DNA of 31,314 bases, taken from NCBI GenBank assembly GCA_964406135.1, contig CAYOQO010000012.1, positions 1-31,314 on the forward strand, given 5' to 3'. Below, piece by piece: positions 26,201 through 31,314 of this stretch. How positions within the stretch are numbered: position 1 is the first letter of the stretch; each line of letters begins with the position of its first letter. The stretch is from JACPFN01 sp964406135. GTDB taxonomy: Bacteria; Babelota; Babeliae; Babelales; Chromulinivoraceae. The position numbers and the translations under genes were made by a program. Below the pieces are notes generated by a model, which saw only the letters and a program-made list of their open reading frames with translations, was not told the DNA's origin and ran no database searches.

Positions 26201-26319
26201 TGTTGCTGTTCAAAGTTAGGTTCATTAATTTCATGATCTGTTAATTTGGGCGCATCAGTAACACTAGGTATTGTAGTGCTTTCAGATACTGAGAGCGCCT
26301 TATTGCCTGGGAGCGTAAA
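23266..26319 (-). CDS. Large modular protein, second half, no proper start (apparent frameshift)
   Basis: Open frame of 1017 codons from 26319, just after an in-frame stop at 26320-26322. It has no ATG with a ribosome site and no signal peptide; the first usable codons are TTG 26148 and ATG 26118. Yet homology to the upstream gene begins before those, at FEQQQKSWKNVFK. Counting from 26148: two copies of an unrecognised module (about 19-113 and 211-289), a linker near 370-400, a Ser/Pro/Lys-rich disordered region 400-600, a Lys/Glu coiled coil 600-700, and an all-helical C-terminal domain 705-960. Both its start and the repeat pattern argue that it is the continuation of the 26300-28129 frame, shifted by one base. 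Could be a real mutation, recoding or a sequence error. Confidence 0.65.
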   Translation of the reverse strand, partial: FTLPGNKALSVSESTTIPSVTDAPKLTDHEINEPNFEQQQKSWKNVFKSDQNLLEQYLQDPDKRDERMAEKGVQKALAKLSRTDTANLFTKITQNEIKNLRNSNSHAPLTNDEVVKLYTAIFNKNEVIFKEALQKFDISEKKQFVLIPVRPQKIEANSLMNFKFDILDMSSYDPNLTIAENAERMKTLQDLSISANQGHLTKSTDIATYMKNYLEDNPNDKNLKALMVNDFTALNRTTNVQNAKAALAKILNPTGDPSPTKMESSFKNLSADQLTEITKSQIKAQEKNMNLGGTNAKVSYDEAKRIFKQNAEVYQNFANPDTLIIPIENASRNNQDSFKFEVIDISSMKDELHKINMPDVDIAKYFAPRNANSVDVSQEYYDMIENTGKLIVLARKLQSEQHLKLNIDDIAQELKNYIQKDPLKFLSDNNTSSASENTVMPNTTDVPKLPAHEIYEPETSKISLPWKTVHKDNSSKIKNRSGKSKTKEISSNDPFDIGSISKKDYPDISSKPATHPFEINKPSSEPKKQFSSKDVENSFTNPDLKPSSSRSPSEPKGQQQTPANPQRHEGSSNLNRDFGTQSKRQSLDDRSSNLDLPEPRNDQPDLSTKPNVDDETPRVRKLKPTQIIVSEPKIAQPIKTEITEIKNEVSSPKSNLSPQETWELKNRKKILKHEEKKLHKINKKLKKIPKDEEEKRKNLEESEKFVSENLQQKYQEFQKELQNLKKEHEEQIIEKARELAEIQKLKLEEELAAEKAQPLPDHEITTITAKYTNSLQDLYVAWKQQHPLGTKADFIDFELGLEGKESGTLNFTKAITKILSSDLKNYNQATQDKIILKLEQTFFNIANQPRKTNLDWKNTQAKEVQDKMIATSRSFVTKKVQDVLKDSGITSANNPLLYDKILDTLVSRNKSKEPLVTTDSDIIKKINEILENQYKIKQNQIQKINDTLSFYNSLLHPMQAKHMIHPETLRIQRIRDQLQNALDALQQPNADPLTANDFEKYENMYQEIYLQKPFRRN
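25560..25689 (-). repeat. 130-nt block identical to 26977-27106
   Basis: Part of the module-linker coding sequence. By eye it matches the corresponding part of the upstream gene at every base, while flanking coding sequence differs. Encodes the shared DNPNDKNLKALMVNDFTALN stretch and the following residues. Confidence 0.85.
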
Positions 26320-28129
26320 TTAATTCTTGTAATTTTTTATTTACTTCGCTGGTTGTTTCTTCGCCGTAAGGATTGGCGCTTGCATCTCTAATTTCCATAA
26401 TTATTTTGTTTATTGTTTCAGCACCATACTTTTCTTCAGCTATTTTTGTTAAAGCTTCAGTTGGTGATATTTCTGGCTTTGGAGCTTCAATTTTATGAGT
26501 TCTTAAATAATTTATTAATTCTTTTGCCAGTTCTTTATCACTTAACTGTATTTCGGGTTGTTTGGTTTTAATTTTTTGAATAATTTTTTCCATTGCACGA
26601 GTTGCATTGATATTTACGGTTCCATATTTTACATCATGTATGGTTAATTCTTTATTTAAAATCACAAGATCAACTCTTTTATAATCAAGATTTGCTAAAT
26701 CATTAAAAATAGGATTTAAATCAATAATTTCAAATTTAAAGCTGCTTTGATTATTGCGTGATCCATCTTCTGCTGGAATAATCAGGTTACTTGATTTGCT
26801 AAATTGTTGATAAACTTCTGCATTTTGTTTAAAAATTCTTTTTGCTTCATCATAAGAAACTTTTACGCCAGAATTTTTTTCTTGAGCTTTAATTTGTGCT
26901 TTCGTGATATCAGTTAATTGATTTGCGCTTAAATTTTTAAATGAATTTTCCATTTTTGTTGGCGAAGGATCACCATTTGGATTTAAAATTTTTGCGAGTG
27001 CTGCTTTTGCATTTTGTACGTTGGTTGTTCTGTTTAAAGCTGTAAAATCATTAACCATCAAAGCTTTTAAGTTTTTGTCATTTGGATTATCTTCTAAATA
27101 ATTTTTGATGTAGGTTGTTAAATCAGTTCTTGCAGATTCACCACGTGCTTGAGCAAATCGATCGTGTGCTTGAATTTTTAAATTTTGTGATTTTTTCATA
27201 CGTTCTGCATTTTCTTCAATGGTTAAATTTGGATCATATGAAGACATCTCTAAAATTTCAAATTTAAAATTGACTAAAGAATTTGCTTGAATTTCTTTTG
27301 GCATTGAAGGAATTAAAACAAACTGTTTTTTGTTATAAGGATCAGCATCTTTTAGTGCTTGTTTAAATATTTTTTCATTTTTATTAAAGGTATCGATATA
27401 TAATTGATGAATGTCTTGGCGAAGATCGGGTCTTGCCATTCGTATGCGTTCAATTTCATTTTGCGTAATTTTGGTAAAAAGATCTGCAATTTGTGTGCGT
27501 GAAAGTTTTGCTAAAGCTTTTTTGACAGCAAATTCTTCAAGTCTTTCTGACCGTGAGCTTGGATCTGTTAAATATTTTTCCAAAAGAGCACTATCAGATT
27601 TAAAAATATTTTTCCATTCAGCACGTTGTTGTTCAAATTTTTTGTCAAAATCTGATTTTTTTAAATTTCTGTCTTCATCTGTTGTGATATCCCAATCTGA
27701 TAAGTCGTCATGATCTTGTAATAAATTATTATGAAACATTACAGAATGAGTGTCAGATGATGGGGCAAATGTTTCAATTGGATGTGCTAGTTCTGGACTT
27801 AAATCATCAGCAGTTCCATGTGTGGTTGTGTATATGGGCTCAGTTTCAGGAGATTTTTCTGGTTTCTTAAAAAAGTTACCAACTCGGGTTTTAAAATCAG
27901 TAAATCGTTTTTGAAATGTTGGGCGTTGCTGCTGTTCCATTGTTTTTTGGTATTCCTCAAACTTAGCGTAAGGTTGATGCGACATTTGATCCATAGGTTT
28001 TTTTTGGTATTCCTCAAAACTACCGTAAGATTGTTGCGAGGCTTCGTCCATAGTGCTTGTTTGGTGTTGATTACATAAACCTAAAACGAGTCCTACAAAT
28101 ATGAAAAATGTATTTTTTAATGATTTCAT
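26300..28129 (-). CDS. Exported modular protein, first half
   Basis: 609 aa from ATG 28129 with AGGGGG 4 nt upstream. Signal peptide MKSLKNTFFIFVGLVLGLCN. Residues 27-63 hold a tandem 19-residue repeat around SFEEYQKK / KFEEYQKT. A low-complexity acidic region follows to ~160. Then comes FEQQRAEWKNIFKSD and two copies of an unrecognised module: 204-297 (KLSRTQIADLFTKITQNEI ... KKQFVLIP ... NFKFEILEM) and 398-472 (NLSANQLTDITKAQIKAQ ... NLIIPAED ... SFKFEIIDL). A helical tail ends at APRQ and TAA. The next frame (+1) continues the same repeat pattern across this stop, so the natural product may be a ~1,600-residue protein. No known domain recognised. Confidence 0.75.
   Translation of the reverse strand: MKSLKNTFFIFVGLVLGLCNQHQTSTMDEASQQSYGSFEEYQKKPMDQMSHQPYAKFEEYQKTMEQQQRPTFQKRFTDFKTRVGNFFKKPEKSPETEPIYTTTHGTADDLSPELAHPIETFAPSSDTHSVMFHNNLLQDHDDLSDWDITTDEDRNLKKSDFDKKFEQQRAEWKNIFKSDSALLEKYLTDPSSRSERLEEFAVKKALAKLSRTQIADLFTKITQNEIERIRMARPDLRQDIHQLYIDTFNKNEKIFKQALKDADPYNKKQFVLIPSMPKEIQANSLVNFKFEILEMSSYDPNLTIEENAERMKKSQNLKIQAHDRFAQARGESARTDLTTYIKNYLEDNPNDKNLKALMVNDFTALNRTTNVQNAKAALAKILNPNGDPSPTKMENSFKNLSANQLTDITKAQIKAQEKNSGVKVSYDEAKRIFKQNAEVYQQFSKSSNLIIPAEDGSRNNQSSFKFEIIDLNPIFNDLANLDYKRVDLVILNKELTIHDVKYGTVNINATRAMEKIIQKIKTKQPEIQLSDKELAKELINYLRTHKIEAPKPEISPTEALTKIAEEKYGAETINKIIMEIRDASANPYGEETTSEVNKKLQELIYAPRQ
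26977..27106 (-). repeat. 130-nt block identical to 25560-25689
   Basis: Upstream member of the identical pair; see 25560-25689. Same strand, about 1.4 kb apart. Confidence 0.85.
27941..28051 (-). repeat. Tandem 57-nt coding repeat (two units)
   Basis: Encodes MDEASQQSYGSFEEYQKK and MDQMSHQPYAKFEEYQKT, one after the other, just behind the signal peptide of the 28129 gene. Confidence 0.7.
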
Positions 28130-28209
28130 AAAGCCCCCTACCCTTATTTTTTAACTTACTACTTTTCATTTTTTCATAAAATAGTCGAAGAAATCAATGG
28201 TTTGATGAT

Positions 28210-28247
28210 AAAAATACCAGGATGCCTGATCAGGGGCGTCCTGGTAT
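28210..28247 (-). terminator. Terminator-like hairpin in the leader of the 28129 gene
   Basis: On the minus strand a stem ATACCAGGA/TCCTGGTAT, extended inward by about four more pairs, is followed by TTTTT. No minus-strand gene lies upstream for it to terminate, and it sits 81-118 nt before the start codon of the 28129 gene, so an attenuator is a reasonable reading. Confidence 0.6.
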
Positions 28248-28278
28248 CGTAATGTGATTTTGATTTTCTTATTTTAAA

Positions 28279-28307
28279 GTTTGACAGGATCAGTCATTGT
28301 TTTGCAA
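28279..28307 (+). promoter_or_regulatory. Predicted promoter for the 28431 gene
   Basis: Perfect TTGACA at 28279-28284, 17-nt spacer, TGCAAT at 28302-28307 (four of six). A leader of about 115 nt would precede the ATG. The 28130-28430 interval otherwise holds only the hairpin at 28210-28247. Confidence 0.4.
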
Positions 28308-28430
28308 TAGTTTTGCGGAGTTTTAAAAATTTTGAGTAGAAATCTATCGAATAATATGCTAGTTTTGCGCTGTCTTTTAAAAAATATATTTTTAAACCAT
28401 ATAAATTTGTTGCAAAAGGAGCATTCAATC

Positions 28431-28973
28431 ATGGTTTACACACATTCAAAATTATTCATTTTTTCAGCATTTTTTTCGTTAAATTTGTTAGTTTCTGGGC
28501 TTTATGCAGGTAATAATTTTTTAGATGGAGTTCGAGCAGGTGCGCCCTATGCTGCAGCTGCTGTGGTTGCAAAAATTGTAGAAAATAGAATTTTAGGAGA
28601 AGGTTCTGTTTGTCCAGTTCGTGTTATTAATGAAATTGTGCCGACAGAATTTGCGCGTGAAACTGTTAACTGTGTCGTGAAAAATGCAGAAGGTGAACAA
28701 GTTGAAATACAACGAGAAGTAGTTGTTGCAGAAGCTGCTGTTCGTCGTATTGGAGTTCAAGTTGGAGTTATTCCTGTGCATCTTCTTACAATTCATGAAC
28801 ATAGAATGTTAAAAAATCTTCCATGGCTTCAAGCAGTTGTTCGAGCTTTAAATGCAGATGTTGTAGTTCCAGGAGTAAATTTGAAAAATGCTTTTGAAAT
28901 CTACTTGGCTTTGAAAGCTTTGAATTCAGTTCAATCTCATCTTCCAGCTTTCCCAAAAGTTTTAAAAAAATAA
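28431..28973 (+). CDS. Exported protein, unrecognised
   Basis: 180 aa from ATG 28431, with AAGGAG 9 nt upstream; the longer frame would push the signal peptide inside the protein. Signal peptide MVYTHSKLFIFSAFFSLNLL then VSGLYAGNN. A short Ala-rich hydrophobic stretch follows (GAPYAAAAVVAKIVEN), then a Val-rich region with two Cys (C-P-V-R and N-C-V-V), predicted beta-rich, and a helical C-terminus ending FPKVLKK. No family recognised. KIVE, a Cys 9 residues later and P-T-E-F resemble the pattern in the 4880 protein. It stands alone between its own promoter and terminator, divergent from the module operon. Confidence 0.65.
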   Translation: MVYTHSKLFIFSAFFSLNLLVSGLYAGNNFLDGVRAGAPYAAAAVVAKIVENRILGEGSVCPVRVINEIVPTEFARETVNCVVKNAEGEQVEIQREVVVAEAAVRRIGVQVGVIPVHLLTIHEHRMLKNLPWLQAVVRALNADVVVPGVNLKNAFEIYLALKALNSVQSHLPAFPKVLKK

Positions 28974-28993
28974 GTTTTTAGTTTTTTGATGAT

Positions 28994-29026
28994 AAAAAGG
29001 CTGTCACCATTGTGGCAGCCTTTTTT
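28994..29026 (+). terminator. Intrinsic terminator after the 28431 gene
   Basis: AAAAAGGCTG and CAC paired with GTG and CAGCCTTTTT around one T/G position, with loop CATT, then a run of T. Strong. Confidence 0.88.
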
Positions 29027-29052
29027 CTCTAGATTTTGTGACTTAAAAAAAG

Positions 29053-29082
29053 ACATGGATCCCCGCCTTCGCGAGGATGAGG
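29053..29082 (+). repeat. REP-like palindromic repeat, copy C
   Basis: Identical 30-nt core to 14001-14030. Faces copy D across an 84-nt A+T-rich spacer that has no gene. Confidence 0.85.
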
Positions 29083-29166
29083 GAATGTCATTTATAATAA
29101 TTTTTTCTTTTGAAATTTTTTGATGACTGCGTGACTAAAAAATGTATAAATAAAAACCTTAGATCT

Positions 29167-29196
29167 CCTCATCCTCGCGAAGGCGGGGATCCATGT
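29167..29196 (-). repeat. REP-like palindromic repeat, copy D
   Basis: Inverted copy of the same 30-nt core, 56 nt before the pgsA start codon. Confidence 0.85.
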
Positions 29197-29252
29197 TTTC
29201 TGAGAAATATGTAAAAATTTTGTTACACTAAAAGGTGAAAGGATTTTTTAAC

Positions 29253-29953
29253 ATGCTCAATTTTGCAAATTTAATCACGTTGTCACGCATTGTACTCACG
29301 CCGGTTGTTGTTTATTTCATGTTGCAACAATCTTGGGATAAAGCTGGAGCAATATTTTGTTTGGCACTATTGACCGATCTGTTGGACGGTTGGGTTGCGC
29401 GCAAATTTCAGCAACATTCAAAAATTGGTCAAATTTTGGATCCGATTGCAGATAAAATTTTGTTTGTCAGTGTGANNNNNNNNNNNNNNNNNNNNNNNNN
29501 NNNNNNNNNNNNNNNNNNNNNNNNNNNNNNNNNNNNNNNNNNNNNNNNNNNNNNNNNNNNNNNNNNNNNNNNNNNAAAATTGGTCAAATTTTGGATCCGA
29601 TTGCAGATAAAATTTTGTTTGTCAGTGTGATGGCAACATTTGTATGGTTGTTGCAAGGTCATACATTGTTCTTTTTTATCTTTTGTTTTTTAATTTTAAA
29701 AGAAATTATTTTGCTTTGTGGTGGCGCAATTTTGTGGTTTGGCTATACAAAATTTATTCAACCTTCAAAATTATCACGAATGGTAAGTTGGTATGAATTT
29801 TTATTTTTGTTGCTCGTCATGATTAATCAAAGTAATTTTTTTTACATCCCAGTAGTGTTGGTATGGTTCGTGGCAATTTTGAATATTTTGCTTTCTTCTA
29901 AACTTTTAATTTTGTATGCACGAAAAATTTTTAATCATGCAGATATTTCATAG
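29253..29953 (+). CDS. pgsA: CDP-alcohol phosphatidyltransferase, likely PgsA (artificial gap inside)
   Basis: Integral membrane enzyme that makes phosphatidylglycerol phosphate from CDP-diacylglycerol and glycerol 3-phosphate. Collapsing the 55-nt duplicate and Ns gives 546 nt, a clean 181-aa frame, typical for PgsA. The family motif D-x2-D-G-x2-A-R-x8-G-x3-D-x3-D is complete: DLLDGWVARKF, then G, D, D in SKIGQILDPIADK. The N-terminal NLITLSRIVLTPVVVYF is also typical, with about five or six membrane helices. ATG 29253 has GAAAGGA 10 nt upstream; the GTG at 29235 is rejected. A related family member using another alcohol cannot be fully excluded. Its 3' end overlaps the convergent rhodanese gene by 23 nt. 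Confidence 0.9.
29476..29575. other. Artificial assembly gap inside pgsA
   Basis: One hundred Ns flanked by the same 55 nt (29421-29475 and 29576-29630). Collapsing the duplicate restores the reading frame. Confidence 0.95.
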
Positions 29954-30308
29954 TGCAAGTGCCAATCGTATCATAACCTTTTTTGAGCCAATCTTTCATA
30001 CCTCCTGCATATTCTGACAGATGATTAAATCCTAAATCTGCAAGCAAAGCATACGCTTGCGAACTTTTTGGGCAGCTGTTTTGTGCACAGTAAATTACAA
30101 TCTCTTTATCTTTTTCCCAGCCAGCCATAGTTTCGAGTAAGCGATCATAGTCAATGTTGATAGATCCTGGAATATGACAATCAATGTACGTTTCTTCGTT
30201 TAAAACATTAATGATGGTTAAGTCTGGAATTTGATCAATTTTTTCTTTGAGTTGCGGGGCATTGATGTTAATTTTTGAAATATGAGTTTGTTTTGTGTGA
30301 TGTGACAT
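29931..30308 (-). CDS. Single-domain rhodanese-like protein
   Basis: 125 aa, one rhodanese domain. The landmarks are IINVLNEETYIDCHIPGSIN (normally D.R...EY..GHIPGA.N), the active-site loop YCAQNSCPKSSQAY with catalytic Cys first, and AGGMKDWLKKGY near the end (normally GG...W...G). Likely carries persulfide sulfur in the cytoplasm. The Asp of the usual DVR is replaced by Asn in NVLN, and the loop has a second Cys in place of the common Gly/Arg, so substrate preference may differ. AAAGGAC precedes ATG 30308. It overlaps pgsA tail-to-tail. No sulfur-metabolism gene is adjacent; mnmA is about 9 kb away. Confidence 0.85.
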   Translation of the reverse strand: MSHHTKQTHISKININAPQLKEKIDQIPDLTIINVLNEETYIDCHIPGSINIDYDRLLETMAGWEKDKEIVIYCAQNSCPKSSQAYALLADLGFNHLSEYAGGMKDWLKKGYDTIGTCTMKYLHD

Positions 30309-30363
30309 GATAAGTCCTTTCCTTTTTTCACACCATAATTTTTTTTGTTGTGTCTGTACAGAG

Positions 30364-30392
30364 TTGAGAAAAAAACGTATGGTATTTGTTAT
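30364..30392 (+). promoter_or_regulatory. Predicted ssb promoter
   Basis: TTGAGA at 30364-30369, 17-nt spacer, TGTTAT at 30387-30392, giving a short leader to AAGGA and the ATG at 30426. Confidence 0.45.
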
Positions 30393-30425
30393 TGTTTCAC
30401 ATCAGTTTTGTAAGGAATTTCGATC

Positions 30426-30983
30426 ATGGCTGGATATAACAGAATTATTATTGTTGGAAATTTAACACGGGATCCAGAATATAAACAGTTACCTTCAGGG
30501 CAAAATGTTTGCCGTTTAGGTTTAGCGTCAAATCGTCAATTTAAAAATCGTCAAACTGGAACCATGGCTCAAGAAGTTTGTTATGTTGATGTGGATGTTT
30601 GGGGTCCTCAAGCAGATACATGCCGTCAGTACCTTGCAAAAGGTCGACCAGTATTGGTTGAAGGTCGTTTGAAATTTGATACTTGGCAAGATCAGCAAGG
30701 AGCAACACGCAGCAAACATAGCATTGCAGCAGATCGCGTCGTGTTTCTTTCAAGTAATTCTGGTGATGCTGCAAACACAACTGCTGAGTTAGGTGCAGAT
30801 CCAACAGACATTGCGCCATCGTATACAACTCAAAAAACTGAAGAGTTTGTCAAAATTGAACAAGCAGTTGCAAAAAAACAAGCAGCTAAAAAAGCAACAA
30901 TTGCAGTATCAGAAAAAAAAGAAGTTGGCGGACTTCCTGAATTTAAAGATGAGCCACCATTTGAAGATGAGTTGCCTTTTTAA
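30426..30983 (+). CDS. ssb: Single-stranded DNA-binding protein
   Basis: 185 aa. Binds single-stranded DNA during replication, repair and recombination. An OB fold occupies residues 1-110: YNRIIIVGNLTRDPEYKQLP, then FKNRQTG, VDVDVWGPQADTCRQYLAKG and VEGRLKFDTWQDQQG. A basic, Lys/Ala-rich linker follows (about 140-165). The acidic tip that recruits partner proteins reads DEPPF and then EDELPF at the very end, so there are two tip-like motifs in tandem; the usual end is DDDIPF. AAGGA is 9 nt before ATG 30426. It is a single-gene unit with its own predicted promoter and a strong terminator. Confidence 0.96.
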   Translation: MAGYNRIIIVGNLTRDPEYKQLPSGQNVCRLGLASNRQFKNRQTGTMAQEVCYVDVDVWGPQADTCRQYLAKGRPVLVEGRLKFDTWQDQQGATRSKHSIAADRVVFLSSNSGDAANTTAELGADPTDIAPSYTTQKTEEFVKIEQAVAKKQAAKKATIAVSEKKEVGGLPEFKDEPPFEDELPF

Positions 30984-31013
30984 AAGAAAAAGTGCACAAA
31001 AATTGTAATTTTG

Positions 31014-31039
31014 ATCCCCAAGAAATTGGGGATTTTTTT
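31014..31039 (+). terminator. Intrinsic terminator after ssb
   Basis: Perfect 8-bp stem ATCCCCAA / TTGGGGAT with a GAAA tetraloop, then TTTTTT. Confidence 0.93.
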
Positions 31040-31070
31040 ATAAAAATTTTATCATTAAATCTCTTTTTCT

Positions 31071-31135
31071 GAATTGGTTCTTGCTTTTTAAAATCCTTCA
31101 AGTCTATTCGTTAAGTATGATCACACATACTTAAC
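31071..31135. repeat. Dispersed intergenic element, copy 2
   Basis: 65 nt related to 19809-19872. Here the terminal hairpin is perfect: GTTAAGTATG, loop ATCACA, CATACTTAAC (31110-31135). Confidence 0.7.
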
Positions 31136-31314
31136 AATCATGTGTCTAAGGAAGGATCCTTAGAAAACCTCTACGCAAAAAAGGGCAAAATTCGCCTTTC
31201 GACTGCGCTAAAAGCTATGGTCGAATAAGTCGGCTGGAATCTTGCACGACCGTTTTGCTTATTTGGAACTAAGCATGGTTTTGGCTATCTTTTTCTGAAG
31301 TAATTTGAATCCTC
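31136..31314. other. Noncoding end of window, partly structured
   Basis: No convincing gene. It contains a 7-bp hairpin CTAAGGA/TCCTTAG (31146-31163), a CGAC...GTCG inverted pair and the string CTAAGCATG. It has more G and C than other spacers here, so it may be the start of an RNA gene or a degraded repeat cut off by the window end. Confidence 0.35.

Noticed and set aside
31270..31314. CTAAGCATG resembles the conserved string near the 3' end of tmRNA
   Set aside because: No tRNA-like T-arm or acceptor pairing follows before the window ends, the 5' tmRNA signature is absent upstream, and a tag frame ending in ALAA could not be found.
3..31314. Alternative genetic code with TGA read as an amino acid
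   Set aside because: TGA ends argS and rnpA at the expected family lengths, and no conserved gene has an internal TGA.

Overview
The window is strongly A+T-rich, gene-dense and written in the standard code (TGA is used as a stop by rnpA and argS). It mixes conserved bacterial translation genes with many unrecognised exported proteins and four ankyrin-repeat proteins that carry signal peptides or N-terminal membrane segments. Together with broken classical gene neighbourhoods (no pyrH between tsf and frr, no yidC after rnpA/yidD), this suggests a reduced-genome, host-associated bacterium, most like Candidatus Dependentiae (TM6) or a similar protist-associated lineage. That placement is inference. 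The sequence is a draft scaffold with four 100-N gaps. Two of them (in trxB and pgsA) are flanked by the same 55-nt sequence on both sides, so they are not real gaps. The other two (3' end of phoH, and after the MFS gene) hide real sequence.

Layout. 1-2663 (-): a large membrane regulator with an inactivated sigma-54-activator-type AAA+ domain and a Fis-type HTH. 2670-3041 (+): a small exported protein with a near-consensus promoter and a terminator. 3065-5836 (-): thrS without a TGS domain, then an exported coiled-coil protein. 6071-9153 (+): phoH (PIN+ATPase, cut by a gap), a Bcr/CflA-type MFS exporter, and a short ankyrin protein. 9208-9771 (-): a flavodoxin-fold quinone reductase. 9958-12080 (+): two exported ankyrin proteins. 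12077-12787 (-): yidD-rnpA-rpmH; rpmH is only 47 codons long. 12875-13965 (-): trxB. 14001-14319: a small membrane-protein gene bracketed by inverted REP-like repeats. 14350-15759 (-): a divergent trigger factor directly behind tRNA-Leu(UAG). 16005-17201 (-): tsf-frr. 17318-19689 (-): argS, then an exported charged protein. 19960-21786 (+): mnmA and an ankyrin protein. 21853-28129 (-): a block of exported proteins made of a repeated unrecognised module, with an apparent frameshift splitting the two largest frames. 28431-28973 (+): another small exported protein. 29053-29196: a second REP pair. 29253-30308: pgsA (+) and a rhodanese (-), convergent and overlapping. 30426-30983 (+): ssb. The last 331 bases are noncoding and contain a copy of an intergenic element also found upstream of mnmA.

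How it fits together. The core genes give decoding and ribosome functions (thrS, argS, tRNA-Leu, mnmA, tsf, frr, rpmH, rnpA, tig), membrane biogenesis (yidD, pgsA), redox (trxB, quinone reductase, rhodanese) and DNA maintenance (ssb). The accessory half is an exported protein set (ankyrin proteins, coiled-coil proteins and the duplicated-module operon), plausibly acting at the cell surface or in a host. The best candidate for an undescribed system is the 21853-28129 operon: an exported multi-module protein with four copies of an unrecognised domain, followed by a coiled-coil partner, with a possible transcription attenuator in its leader.
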